From: Chrysomallon squamiferum
Taxonomy: Eukaryota; Mollusca; Gastropoda; Neomphalida; Peltospiridae
Assembly (NCBI GenBank): GCA_012295275.1
Contig: CM022666.1
Location: 362,501 to 420,000 of the forward strand
Direction: 5' to 3'
DNA length: 57,500 bases
Positions 12,346-26,540 of this stretch are shown here, in pieces. The translations under genes were made by a program, and so were the position numbers. Numbering within the stretch: the first letter of the stretch is position 1; every line of letters starts with the position of its first letter. Below the pieces are notes generated by a model that made no database searches, had not been told where the DNA came from, and worked only from the letters and a program-made list of their open reading frames with translations.

Positions 12346-14982
12346 TCACATGTCTCGAGGCACCCACACAACAATCTCGTTGCCGTTTTCGGTTATTTTT
12401 GGGTTGTTGCTTGTAATCAGTGGAAGTTTGTGTTCGGTTGGCTGGTTCACCTGGTGATGAGTGGTTTTACCTGGAACCACACAGCTTCGCACCTTGAACA
12501 GAACCATGATGACTGAACTCCACAACAGACAAGCACCTGTTGACAGAAACAAATTGTAAGTTCAAAAATTATTATCCAAATGAATTCACAGAACTATAAC
12601 TAGTATTTGTAGATTGAAAAATAAAGAGCATCTGAACAAAATTTCTCCAGTAAAGTAGCATTCTCTTTTTTATGAGAAATCAAGTTATCTGTATAAATAT
12701 TGATATAATTAAAAAATATAGTAATCTTTGTTATTTTAAAATATAATAATTTTAAAAAGTTGTCTTCACATCATGTATTTTGCATGGTAATTAACAGCAA
12801 AATATTTCACTTTCCTTAAAATTTAACATTAGCCTATAGAAACAACTCAGGTAAGACTGCATGTGTGTGGCGTGTTTGTGTAAATATTTTATTTATATTT
12901 TTTATATACTTGTTTCTTTTTTTAAAAAAACAAAGGAATCAATTTCTTTGACATAACTTGTTATTACAATCTACTCTGTCTATTGTAAGGTAACAAGCAT
13001 TAAGAAAATAGTTTACTGTATAAATACAAAATTAAAATATTAAAATCTAAGATAATAAAAGAAACATGGATTTTCTTTCACCTCACACTGCAAAACCCCA
13101 CACACACACAAAAAAAGAATTATTTTTAAAAAATTTGAATTCTGCTCAAAAGCAGAAGATTCACATGCAGAAAGTCTGGTTTATATTAATATTTTTATCC
13201 TTCAGTATCAGTATTGACAAAATTGCAGATGCAAAATGACAGATAATAATACATGTGCGTATCAGGTGCAAATGGGAACTTTCCATTAATTCTGAGGCTG
13301 AAAAATAAAAACACTTCAGAACACAGAAGATAAAAAATATGGCACTTAATTTGAAAGCTATAATAAGCCATGTGTGTGTGTGTTTGAAATAACAGATGTG
13401 ATAACTTTGGTGAAATGTGTGACACTGGACTTACCAGCCAAATAAAATGCGTATTTAAATTCCATGTCTTCCTGAATTAACATGCCTGAAAAACAAAGAG
13501 TAATTAGAAATGTGTAGTGTTTATTATACTGAAAATTTCATCATCAATGAACATAGTAAGTATTTTATACCTAAGGAGAATTAATGTTCTAACAGATATT
13601 TTCTAGTTAAGAATGGTGATCTTATTTTTGTAATTATTTTTAAAATTAACCAAAAAGAGAAACTTTTTCTTTTTTTTTTTTTTTTTTTTATTCTTAAATA
13701 TTCTGAACAGTGAATTAAGTTATTAATTTAATTGTTTTTTCAAAAGAACAGCACTTTGTAAGAAACTGACATCAGACTAGGTAAAAATCTGAAAACATCA
13801 GATTGTGTTAAAAATACACAACAGTTAGTAAATAATAATAAAACAATATCAGTGCAAGAACATTAATTAAAACAATAATAAAACATTTAGTTTTACCTGC
13901 AGCTGGTCCTCCTGCTAATGAACCTATTGCAATCATAAAACACAGGTAGCCATTACCAAGGGCAATGTACTCCGGACCCAACAGCTCTCTAGAAGCCTGA
14001 GACAAGAAAGTAGTCCAGTAGCCACTGTAGAATCCAAACAAGATGGTGTAGCCAACCTGTCCTGGGATATCATTGAACATGAGAGGACATATTCCAGTTA
14101 TAACAATGCCCAGTCCTATGGGACATAATACTGAAGTAATCTTGTCCAGAGTACTGTTCCGGCCCATGAATGCGAACATCATGCGACAAGTGAAGCTGGA
14201 CACACCAATGGACGTTACTAAGTAGGTGATTGTTTCAAAATCTGAGCCTTTCGACATGGCGTACGAAGGTAAATACATGTATATTACCGTGGAACCGAAA
14301 CTCCAGAACAAGTTTGCAATACACATCCCATGAAAGAGTGGGTGTCTGAGAGGCAGGCAGGACAGAAGTGGAAGCAGACGGACTTCTTTGTCCTTGACCT
14401 GTGGTTTCATGAGAGCCCCACAGACACACAGGTTGAGGCAGAATCCTGCGAGAATGAGCATGGTTCCTCTCCAGGCGTACTGGTCTATGAGGAACCGGAT
14501 TGCTATGGGGAAAACAATGATGCCACTGCCCACCCCTCCTACAACGATGCTGAGAGCCTGGAACCTGCTCTGAACAAAATGTCTCTCAACCGCCACAATT
14601 GATGGGGTGCAAGCCAGGCCAAAGCCAAGTCCTAGAACAAACATTAGAGTAAAAACAAATCAGTAAAATTAATTCTTACATTTAACACTTCAGTGAAATA
14701 AATTCAGTTTGAAACATTCTGCTTAAAGACTTATTAATAACTGTTATTCCTACTGAATTACTGAATAAAGTCTAACAGCTATGGCAAGAAATGAAGATTT
14801 ATTTTATGTTTTTGAAAAATATATCATTATGTAGCATCATACACCTGGCTGAGAACTTTACAAAGAGATATCCTCATTTTACTGCAACTAAATACATGCA
14901 CAGGTATTTCAAGTGTTCTAATCATTCTCCAATTAACAGGAAAATGACTGGAATGTGAAATGATCAGACCCACAGAACACTG

Positions 14983-15025
<43 letters not shown>

Positions 15026-18000
15026 TAAATAAAAATAAATAAGAAAAAAAAAAAATAATAATACTAACACTGGTCTCATTATAATAAACAAAAGAAATTC
15101 TAAACAGTTCAGCTTATGCTGTGTACTTATTCATATAACTAAACTGTAGTCGTGTCAAAACACACGAATAGCATTAAATCAGTGTAAATTTCAAACAGTA
15201 GCCCCAACCTTCAACTCCTTAATCAGAAATGAAATCATTAAAAACAAGCAGATGCTGAGAAATGTCTAAACAGTTTATAATCAATATACACAGACTGTAT
15301 TGACGTGGATGTACATGGAAATTATGAGTTGTTTTCTAGGTAAAAGTCCCTGACACTTCCAGTATAAACAGAAATGTGTCTCAAGAGACTTGTAATTGAT
15401 TAAACTTTGTATCAACAAAGTACTTAAAGGGCAGGCAGTATAAATACCAGATGCTTACATAACCTGTAACATGCAGGTTTGTGGACTGTACAGATAACTT
15501 ATGAACCCACCTATTTATATTGTATTCAAGTATTTTTTATTTATTTTTTTTTTTTTATTCAGCTGATATAAATTTAGATTTATCTTTTACTACAACCAGC
15601 TGTGTAATTAACACAAAGTTCAAGACCACACATTTATATATATATAAACACACACACACAAACACACACACAAACACACACACAAACAAACATACATATG
15701 TATATACATACTCTAAAAAACGTAATTAATATAGTAATTAAAATGCAGTCTTTTTTTCTTTTTCTATTTTTGTTTTCAGTTAGCTCATATTCAATTAGAT
15801 TATTTTATTTTTTTATTATTTTTTTTATTTTTTTTTATTGGGATGGGATGGGATGGGGAGGGAACCTACCTGTTATCAGACCAAAACAGAGGTAGACTTG
15901 ATAGAGCTGTGTGACAAACAAGCCAAGAGACATCCCTGTAGCTGCTAACAGCCCTCCCAGCACCACACTCACTCGACACCCCCACACACTCGTCACAAAC
16001 CTCAACATCACACCTGTAACATAACAATGTAATTATACACCTGTAACAAAACAATGTAATTATACACCTGTAACAAAAACAATGTAATTATACACCTGTA
16101 ACAAAACAATGTAATTATACACCTGTAACAAAATACAATGTAATTATACACCTGTAACAAAACAATGTAATTATACACCTGTAACAAAATACAATGTAAT
16201 TATACACCTGTAACAAAACAATGTAATTATACACCTGTAACAAAACAATGTAATTATACACCTGTAACAAAACAATGTAATTATACACCTGTAACAAAAC
16301 AATGTAATTATACACCTGTAACAAAACAATGTAATTATACACCTGTAACAAAACAATGTAATTAAACACCTGTAACATAAAACAATGTAATTATACACCT
16401 TAACAAAATAATGTAATTAAACACCTGTAACATAACACAATGCAATTATACACCTTAACAAAATACAATGTAATTATACAGCACTATACACCTGTAACAA
16501 ATAACAATGCAATTATACAGCACTATACACCTGTAACAAAATACAATGTAATTATACAGCACTATACACCTGTAACAAAATACAATGTAATTATACAGCA
16601 CTATACACCTGTAACAAAATAACAGCACTATACACCTGTAACAAAATACAATGTAATTATACAGCACTATACACCTGTAACAAAATACAATGTAACTATA
16701 TAGCACTAGACACTTGAAAAAAATACAATGTAATTATACAGCACTATATACCTGTAACAAAATACAATGTAATTATACAGCACTATACACCTGTAACCTA
16801 ATTATACAGCATTATACATCTGTAATATAACTATGCAAAATTATACCTGTAACATAACTGTACAGTTTTACACAGTTTTTTCATGTTTACAATTTTACAT
16901 CCATTTTACCTTTGGTTTCTTATAGGACCTTTTTTAACTATTTAATTTAATTTTATTTCGATTCTAATTAACATTTATAAACAATCTTCATAAACACTGA
17001 AGAACTAACAATTCAGTCTGATATTAAACAATATTAAAATATACAATGTCTGCTAACATTTATAAAAACTATTTTTTTCAATTCTCTGTATTTTCTTTTT
17101 TAATTCTGAAACATGCTGACATTCAAAGTGGCATTCAAACTGAAAATATGGCAAATGCTTGCATCAGATTTGTTTGTTTTTTGGGGGCTTTTTTTTTGCT
17201 GCTATTTTCATTTTATTAACAACATAGTTGCATCTAACCACAAAGGATAATGAAACATCATTTTACACTTTACATTTTACTTTCATCTTCAGTTTTTTAC
17301 TGTCAAACATTTGTCTGGATTTTTTAGTTATCAATAACACTTTGCAAATATATTCAAGGATTTAGCTCATTAGATTTTTACTCATAAATGTAATTTAAAT
17401 TCATGTTCTCTGGCTCCTTAATCATCCTGTTCAGTTTTAAGAATATTTAAAATTCTGAACATATACAGAATCAGTTATTACTTGTCAAACTTAAGTTATT
17501 AAACAATTTTTATCCATCTGATCATATATTTATGAAATAGATTTCATCCCCAGTTGAATTCTGAAATTGTATCTGCAATTTCTGTGTAATGCAAATTGAG
17601 AACAAAATGTTCAAAACACATAAAAATTGTATATTTAAAAAACACATAAATCAGAAACATGTGTTAGTTGATACACACATATGGGTGACATATTCATGCT
17701 GTGTCTCTTTTCAAACATTCTCCATCTCAGTGGAATAAAATGAACACAATAACAAAAAAAATTATTAGAGCAAAATAATTTTATAACAATAAATAGAATA
17801 TTTTTAATTATTTCTTTTTATCACTAGACTAAGCTGTTAGTTAATTATCACAAAATGTTTGTTTTAATTAACAAAACAACAACATAAACAGTAATTAAGA
17901 AATAGGAAAACAATCAAGTCTGTTTAATACAAGAAAGGTTTTAATCTGTGAAAGAAATGACGTACTTGACAACGCTGTCACGTAGAGTAGAATTGAGCCG

Positions 18001-18185
18001 ATCCATGATGTGTCAAAGTGGTTCACTTGAAAATGGTCCTGGAAAACGATGTGGAAGATGCCAATGCTGTAGGTGATTCCACAGATGATGAACTGGGTGA
18101 AGAAAGCTGCCAAAACTATAACCCATTTCCTCAGTCCAGCATCTTCGGACATAATCTGCTTATGTTTAACTGTCACCACAATCAT
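12346..18185 (-). CDS. Monocarboxylate transporter-like (SLC16 family, MFS), complete
   Basis: Five coding exons join with all junctions in phase 1: 17966-18185, 15870-16013, 13897-14631, 13435-13485 and 12346-12536. Total is 1341 nt, 446 aa, a normal SLC16 length. The start used is MIVVTVKHKQIMSEDAG, directly after an acceptor at 18193. A second in-frame Met precedes the DAGLRKW segment, which aligns with the SLC16 TM1 signature (D/E)G(G/S)(W/F)(G/A)W but is diverged. HFVQSRFQALSIVVGGVGSG matches the second SLC16 signature around TM5, also diverged. Exon 3 carries most of the second half, with a central hydrophilic loop (KPQVKDKEVR). Exons 4 and 5 give the last helix (FYLAGACLLWSSVIMVLF) and a polar cytoplasmic tail. 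It is expected to be a plasma-membrane carrier of a monocarboxylate or related solute; the substrate cannot be read from sequence. An orphan MCT subtype is likelier than MCT1-4. Confidence 0.88.
14984..15023. repeat. (AC)n microsatellite
   Basis: About 20 AC units in MCT intron 2. The rest of that intron (14632-15869) is AT-rich with a second CA-rich stretch at 15651-15690 and no additional exon. Confidence 0.95.
16014..16860. repeat. 27/39-bp minisatellite made of splice-acceptor copies
   Basis: Plus-strand unit: cacctgtaac, aaaacaatgt, aattata (27 bp). From about 16480 a longer unit includes cagcactat (about 39 bp). On the minus strand each unit reads TTGTTTTGTTACAGGTG, identical over TTACAGGTG to the real acceptor of the MCT exon ending at 16013. 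There are about 28 units. A few have lost the AG context (cacctt instead of cacctg near 16396 and 16451). The array lies entirely on the intronic side. Confidence 0.92.
16861..17965. other. Remainder of MCT intron 1
   Basis: AT-rich unique sequence between the acceptor array and coding exon 1. No open exon with both splice sites, and no long tandem repeat, was seen. Confidence 0.6.
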
Positions 18186-18231
18186 TTAGACACTGAAAAC
18201 AAAAATAATAATAAATAAATAAATACAGTAT

Positions 18232-18234
<3 letters not shown>

Positions 18235-18302
<68 letters not shown>
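18235..18302. repeat. (GA)n microsatellite upstream of MCT coding exon 1
   Basis: About 34 GA units. On the minus strand this is a (CT)n pyrimidine tract about 40 nt upstream of the acceptor at 18193. Confidence 0.95.
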
Positions 18303-18304
<2 letters not shown>

Positions 18305-19252
18305 GAAAATGTGTTAAGTGTCTTACTGATTTCTTTCCTGTATTTCGATCTGTTTATTATTGCTAATCCCAAACTACTTTTTCAGATTTCTTTCACATTT
18401 TCTGTTATCATTCACAGCAACACTTGAGGAAGGTGGTACAGAATATTAATTACTGGACTAATTAGAAGCTTATTGCATTGATTTATGAATATCATTAATG
18501 GACATCCAAAGTTAAATATAGACCATCTGTGATTGATTAGCCGTTTTCAAAATATCAAAGGATAAATAATTTACTGACATAATATTTAAAGTCCTACAAT
18601 AAAACCTGAAGATTTTATTTTTATTTTTAGATTTATTTTTTTTCAAATTCTTCTTCAATCTGATATACAGAAAATATTGCATTACATTGAGTAAGATGCA
18701 AGCTACGTTTGAACAAACCTGATTACATTATTTTAATGCCAGAACATTTCAAGATTTAAACAAATGACGGTTGAGTGATATTTAAACAGTGAAGATTTAA
18801 AACAAGCATGTGGAGGATTAAAGCAAACAAAATAAAATAAAAACTACAGACTGTATGAAAGACAAATACTGTTAGAGAAGGAGTATGAAACTTGGTAGAG
18901 AGTGTGTGTATATATGTATATATATAATATATGCATATATATATATATTTATTTATATGTATATATACACACACACATTAGGGACATTTTAGGAAGGCAT
19001 CAATAACAATAATAATAAAAGAAAGAAAGAAAGAAAGAAAAATGAATGTTCAGAGAAAAACATCTTTAATGTTATTAATTTCAAATTAATTATAATTAAC
19101 AAAACTTTCACTAATTAGACTTGTATTTTAAAACTTTTGTCCATTCGTTAATATTTCTAATATATAAATACTACTACACATTGTCATGCCAGTCAATAAA
19201 ATTATGATAGTACGTCTGCTTTCAAGACACAAAAGAAAAACTGCAGAAGTAC

Positions 19253-19300
19253 CTGTCCATTTCGCCTCTGACATCATCAGTAAGAATGGCACACAAAGAA
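19253..19300 (-). other. Possible 5' UTR exon of the MCT gene
   Basis: A minus-strand donor (GGACAG then GTACTT) lies at 19252-19251, and its upstream sequence is less AT-rich than the surroundings. The exon carries ATG GAC AG. Joined to the acceptor at 18193 it gives ATG GAC AGT GTC TAA followed directly by the main ATG, a four-codon upstream ORF. The 5' limit of the exon cannot be set; 19300 is a placeholder. Confidence 0.3.
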
Positions 19301-20047
19301 CGCAGACGTAAAAACTGTATTAAAGGAGTTGCTCGAAGTGTTACCTCTTGGATATGTATATGTTGATAATCTCACAGTGTTGATTCAAAATAAAACGTTC
19401 TCGTTAAACTGAAATAATTTATCTAAACCGAACACTTTCTGACAAACAGCTGACAGATACAGTTATCCCGGGTCAACAGGTCAGGCAGAAATCACGTGAC
19501 TTTGTTTTGGTTTACGTTGAAAAGCTCGATGTAATGGATGATTCAACAATTTTTCCTCAGTTTAATTCCAACAAAATTTTAAAATCCCAACAAACCTACT
19601 AAAAGTTATATACGGATTAAATAAATATTTAAATGAGACTTTTTAAAAATATATAGAGCTTAGAAACACCACTGGAAGCCATTATTTGTTCAGCCTCATT
19701 TTGTGTCAAGTAGTACAGGTTGCTGGGTACTAAATAACTTTTCACTTGTGACAACGTTAAGATTTTCTAAAGTTACATCTGCTGGTCCTTATATTACTAC
19801 GAAGAAAAATTGTGGTCAAGGAGATTTGTGACAATCTTTCTGCTACTTAAAGTGCAGGAAAGACTGAACTTTTTTGTTCTAATCTTTATTCTGGGATATA
19901 TTTAGGCCATCATTTAGGAGGTCAACTGATAAATGTATCATGATACATTGTTATCATTACTGTACAAGTTGATACATTACCACAACTCCAGTTACTTTCA
20001 TTGAAACCAGTAGGTAAAAGTGAAGACTAAAGTTAAAGTTAAGATAC

Positions 20048-20092
20048 ATGCATGCGCGCTCGCGCACACACACTCAATGTGCGCATGCATAT
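20048..20092. repeat. Alternating purine-pyrimidine imperfect palindrome
   Basis: catgcatgcgcgctcgcgca is followed after CA repeats by gtgcgcatgcat. The arms are near-complementary, and the whole segment alternates purine and pyrimidine, a composition that favours Z-DNA or cruciform structure. Confidence 0.5.
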
Positions 20093-20277
20093 ACACCTAC
20101 AGAATTATACACACACATATATATAACATTACACGCTTATGTGCATCCCTAGAAAAATAGACATATGTACGCGCGTGCATATTTCACACACGGTATATAC
20201 TAATACATGACCGATTTCATTCGTAATTATCAACAATGTTTAAGCAGTAAAATTTAACTGTTAATGGAATTTTACTA

Positions 20278-20299
20278 CTACTACTACTACTACTAATAC

Positions 20300-20357
<58 letters not shown>

Positions 20358-20370
20358 TATTATTATTATT
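20278..20370. repeat. (CTA)n/(ATT)n microsatellite
   Basis: A short CTA tract passes into about 25 ATT units. Confidence 0.95.
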
Positions 20371-23300
20371 AATATTATAGATAACGATTCCATAATAAAT
20401 AAATAAATAAAAACGAGATATAAATGGGGGAATTATAAATACTTGAAAGGCATTTTTTAAATTTCATACAACAACCATCATCGTCAAATATTAACAGTGA
20501 TAATCATAAATCGGTTACTATCTTGTAAAAAGAAACAAAAAAGAAGTCTATTACCAATCTATGAACAAAAACAGTAAAAAATACAAATAAACACGCTAAC
20601 CTTTACGCTTAGAACACCTTGTATTCGCACGGCTCCAGGACAAACAGCCAGCCACATACTACAGTTAAAATGTTGTAGGATGACTAGCGAGCGGTCCGCC
20701 AAGAAGGAAATGACACTGCACTATGTGTGTCAAAGACAATGCAACTAGCAGTGCTTGAAGGGCAGGCTGTGCGTACTTTACGTCATGTTTCGATTGTGCG
20801 CTGGTTTGGACGAGGTCCAGTTTAAGTAGGTTACGAAGTGCTAATCAAATGTACTTCGTCAGATCAGACGTAACCTGGTTCGTTAACCTCCGTTGCCCGA
20901 AAGCGACTAATCCCGATCAAGGATCGGCTATCTAAGTTCCACTTAAGTACTTGACTCTATATTATTACGTTTGTTGTTTGTTGTTGTTGTTGTTGTTGTT
21001 GTTATCGGTAGTGGGTAATCTTGCATTTCAGGTCTGTGTCGTTGATGCATAGGGTTTGTATTACCCCCCCCCCAACAAAAAAGGTCATATAAAAAAGTGT
21101 AAGCTCTCTTTGGCAACAGTAGTATTAATACTAGTAGCAGCAGTTATTTGTTTATGCAAAAAACAAAAAGCAAAAAGTAAAAAAAAAAAAAAAAACACAA
21201 CACAACACAAAAAAAACACCTTTAATATTATATTTATACTTAAAGCATGTTAATAAATTACTATCATTATTACCATTGTTGTTGTTATTTGTAGTAGTAG
21301 TGGTGCCATTCACGTATCATTAGTAGAGAAATAACCAATGAAAAAATTACTATTTGTGTGTGTATGTGAAATCTAATTCAACATTACCTAAATATTTTTC
21401 AACAATTTTATTTTATTATTATAATTAATCTTATAAACAACAATACACCTGAAACTGGATACCTGCGTTTTACTAAGACTGCAACTGCAACTTCATTACT
21501 GAGATCTCTGTAATCGTTTATAGCCTTTAAACTGGATGGGAAGGGGGTGGTGTTTGGCCACGCCCGCTTCCTCAAATGCACAATCAATGCAATGGCAAGT
21601 TAGCTGAATTGCTCTACTGCTAAACTACTGTGCTATCCAACCTTACTATTAGAACACTGTACAGTTCATACAATACTGCTGTATTATGTAACCATTACGT
21701 TATGCTGTGCTGATAGGCTAAGAAGTAAAAAAGACTCAAGTCGGCTTGCCCTGACTGAATGTAAACCACTCATTTGCTTGGTTTGGGACGTGGTTTTTCG
21801 GGCTATGACAGTGAACTGAAAACACATGTAAATATAGAAGAGTGAAAAATATCTAACTGAGCCGCCAAATTCGTACGTCTACTACACATTCATGAAGGTA
21901 TTTTAAGTATTTTGAAAATGTACCTCACAGAACTGCATTTGCTTATTTTCTCTAAAATATGTTCATACTAAGAGGGGAAAAAGAAAACGAAAAATACCAA
22001 TGAAAAACCCCACAGAGTGGAAGGTACCATCAGGTTAAGTTTAATGTTTACGTACAACATTCATTCTAGTTATATTTAAAAGTTTTGGGACTGCATTCCG
22101 GAAACACTACTGGACTGGAATATTAACGATGTCCGGTTTAGTAACTGTACTGACCACACATACAGCAGTTAGTAAAATGAACTAAACGGAAACTAATTAA
22201 TTTTACGTCGAAAGATACGAAACAGCAACATTTCTAAGTATTTTATCAAGACGTGTGAAATAAAAAAAATGACTATGATCACCTCACCATGACCTGAAAG
22301 TAATACAGCTTGACAGTCAAAACAACTTTTTATTTATAAATCTGCAGGCTGCTTTTCGACACATAATAATAAAATTGTTTCTTCGTATCCAAACGGAAGG
22401 AGGTAATCGCGTTCATGGTCACGTCAATCAAACTGTAACATTTTGCGGGGTTGAAGGAAACAAAACAGATTACTACTGTTTGTGTAACCCTTCCTAAATT
22501 ACCCAAATAAACGGAAATCAGTTTGAATCAGTTACTAATAATATATGTTTACTGGCGAATCATATGACAACTTCTATGAGAATTAATATATGAGAATTAA
22601 TTTAGTTTTAGGATTAATTAAGTTTAAACAGTCTGCCTTGGAATCGATAATAAAAATTCATCCCACAAAGCACATTAGCTGGTTATCTATATTTACCTCT
22701 ATCTCTGTCTTATTCTGGAATACAAATCTCTTAATGCTGATGGGGCATTAAGTGTAATTTTAATAGGCGGAAACCGGAAATTCAAGCACAATTAAAAACA
22801 TTTTACAGGATACTTGTATTGTATTTAAAATAAGAATATAATAAAACGATTTGTTGTACTTATTTTATATTTAGAAATTTAAAACAAATGGATGCAATAT
22901 GAATACAAAAAAAAACGATTCAAGTGTAAAAGTTCATTCGTGTTAAGTTCCATTCAACCTTTTATTGTAATTTAACAAAATGTTTTCTTTCAAGGAAAAT
23001 CGAAAGTAATCCTGCAACACTAGAGTGCAAGGAGAAATGTTAGCACAAAGTTCAAAACTCAGAATGAATTCACAGAATGCTTCAAGCCGTGAAATAAAGT
23101 TAAAGAAGAGGAGACAAGCACGCACACGCACACAGACACAGACACATTACTTACACGCATACCTAGTTCAATTACATCAGTGACTTTGCACTTTTTTGTG
23201 CGTTATGCGTTACCAGCTGATGTATGACGAAGCAAAATAAATAAATAATAGCAACAACAAAAGCAGTTTAAAATAATAATAATAATAATGACTAGACATA

Positions 23301-24805
23301 TTTTCAACTGAATAAAACGTTAATGCTACAAATGATGTAACCTGCCTTTCGTTATCTGTAACTGCATCGACACTTTAAAACTATTTTTCTTCTACGTTTC
23401 TTTTGAAAAACTAAGATTAAAATCTATTATTGTCTAAATACAGTCTGTGAGCAATATGCTTAGGATTACACACACAAACAAACAATTTTTATCTTTTTAT
23501 ATTCTTTTTAGCAAATAACAGATTTTATCTTTATGACTGAAACAATAAGCATCAGATCAATTTCATAGTTATGAGCGAAACAACATATGTCACTAGGCTT
23601 TAATATCAGAACGATTTGTTTTCCCGTTACATTCATACAAATACTCTGAATTTTTAAAACTATCTACAACACTACTAAGCTGTATCTGAACGCGCGGAAT
23701 ATTACTTATTTGTATCGAACGCGGAATATTTCTAAACTGCACTGGAGTGATAAATACCACGACACTATATCAGACGAGAAGACACTACCACTACCTCTGT
23801 TGCCATTGTAACCCCTTCGTAACTGGCTCTGGCTCGTAACGTTTTTGTAACGCGGTGAACGGATAGCTGTATTTGTAATAGCTACGTCCGACTCGTACTA
23901 AAGAAACCGCGGCTTCCAGACACCCTTTACTTGAACTTACACTTTGTTATTGTCAAAAAACAAACAATGTAGCTTGCAAGCTTGCAGAATACACCAAGAT
24001 TATTTCTTAGTGCTGTTAAAAATACACATTAAAGTGAGATAACTGCACAACCTTTGCTTCGAGGTTACGAATGTAACGGAAACCAGCTTTCTCTACGCTG
24101 ACAGCATTTATAAATGTGCTCTGGTTAAGTCAGTGCTGGATTTCAGATATTTAACATCTGTTTAAAGCCAGTGAATACAAAATCTTAAGTGTACAAACTC
24201 TTACGAAGGTAAATATTATTACATATAGCTATGATAGATAGAAACAAACACACAACATTTATAGAAAGAGAATCTTTCAGGCAGGAACCTTTAAATCGTC
24301 TTCATGAATATGGAGGGTCGATTCCCTGCCTCACTGGATTAGTACTCTAGCATCTGGATAACATTTAGAACAGAGCAACACATTAATCAAGGTTTACATC
24401 TTAGTCTGTATTTCAACCAGCTGGAAAATAAAACTAAAACTGAGCTAACAGATAATGATATTTTTAGCAGAAAAATACAGGAGTTTTTCTTCTTTTTCTA
24501 TCTGTTTATTATTATTAGATTTTTTTTATTTATTTTTTTTTTTTTTTTTTTTTTTTATTATTATGATTTATTTGTTTGTTAGACATTAACAAAGCCAGAT
24601 ATAACCACTAAAGAAATCATGCTGAAATGAAATAACTAATACTTCTAGTTATTATTATTAAATTTTGTTATTATTATTTTTTCTTCTTAAATCACTGAGT
24701 AAAATACAGCAATTCGATATAGATACTGACTTAGTTATCTGCTGTTTTGTTTAGAACCCTTTTTCAATTCAAGTGTTTAAAGCTAAATAATAATAATAAT
24801 AATAA

Positions 24806-24836
<31 letters not shown>

Positions 24837-25823
24837 TTATTCAAACTAATTCAGTATGGACTATTGGTTATTCAGTTTTCCACATTTTGTATATTAATAT
24901 AAGATAACGTTAATTCTGTTAACTTCATACAAATATGAAGAATAGCCAAAAGTTTCAACAATAAAAACATGAGTAATAAGCACGTGGTGTCCTTTGTCAT
25001 TTTCATAACAAACGCACGCGATATCCGTATTTTAATCGAGATACATTTAAGGACATATTTATCATGACCTAAGCACGTAGAATTTCACTGATAACTGAAA
25101 TATTTATTCACTAACATTAAATTCAAATATATTTTATCGTGTAATGCAAAGGTCAAATCGTTTGTCAGAGAGATTACGTAATTCGTAGATACAAACATGT
25201 AAGTGAATTACATCGGAAATAGATAACTCGACATTCTCGAACAAAAACGCTTTCTATCTAAAGCACCTTTATCAGTGAGAAAAGCGTATGCACTTATCAT
25301 TCTAGATTGCCTACTTACATTCTGTTTATCTCTCTAACATAACTCGAGATCAGTCAGCGAAATTTTATCCGTAGATAGCCTTAAGAAGGACAGTCAGCAC
25401 AAAAAGACTGGATCCACACTTATCACAAAAACATCATGGCGCTCATGCTATATGAAAACGTCATCCCTGGTGCTATTTATAGACACGATAACTCTAGGTC
25501 TTCCCGCAAACCTTATAGTAAACGCGGTCAATTTTATTATGTCGTCGGCGAAATATAAAGTTTAAATCTATCAAACAAATTGTTAAGAATTATATTACCA
25601 ACCAAACAAATAATTAAAACTAACATCTATGGTTAATAATAATTTTTTTTTTTTTTTTTCATAAAATGAAAAGAAAAGAAAAAAAAAAAAGAAGCAGACA
25701 TCAAAATTAAGATCACAGAAGCGATAAAATATTCAAAACGAAATGAATTTCATTACGAAGGACACAAATATACAAATAAAAAATATCAATGTAGTAATGC
25801 AATAAACACTATTTCATTCATTC

Positions 25824-25826
<3 letters not shown>

Positions 25827-25891
<65 letters not shown>
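25827..25891. repeat. (ATT)n microsatellite
   Basis: About 21 ATT units followed by four CAGT units. Confidence 0.95.
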
Positions 25892-25893
<2 letters not shown>

Positions 25894-26495
25894 TCAGTCA
25901 GTCAGACTGTCTCTCTATCGGATACAGTAAAGGAAAGTTAACTAACAGTTGTTAACTTAGAGTTATGTCCAGATTCAATCCTTGTTACGTGTAATTGTTC
26001 TTATGTACATATGAAAAAAAAAAAATGCTTTCAACTTTACTAATCGATAAGTCATTTAATGCGCAGACTCAGGCTTCAGTGAATATTTTCATGATTGGTT
26101 TTCATGTACGTTCTTCTAACAAAAGTTTGATAAAACTGACCGGCATCAACAATAATAATGTGTGCATATTTATTTTTTAACTTCAAAAGGCGTAACAACG
26201 AACGTTTATGTTTAATATTGATTGGTAACAATCAAAATTAAGGTTGAACGAGTTATCGCCCTTAAATGAGTTTTTATTACTAATAACTGACAAAATAATC
26301 TCAAAGCCTCAGTCAAGTCACATCTCCAGTAAATATCAACATATCGTATCAAGTACGGATTCAGTAATAATAATAATAATAATAATAATAATAGCAGCAG
26401 CAGCAGTAGCAGTAGAAGTACTAACTGAACAGAGTAGAAAAGATGAATAAATACAAGAAATTGTTTCGCAAGTGAAATATCTGTTTGTTTGTTTG

Positions 26496-26540
<45 letters not shown>

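Noticed and set aside
16115-16706. Open frames with VYNYIVLLQ repeats
   Set aside because: Products of the acceptor-bearing minisatellite in the MCT intron.
24310-24330. B-box-like ggtcgattccc as a tRNA gene or SINE
   Set aside because: No A box at a suitable distance and no cloverleaf could be drawn.
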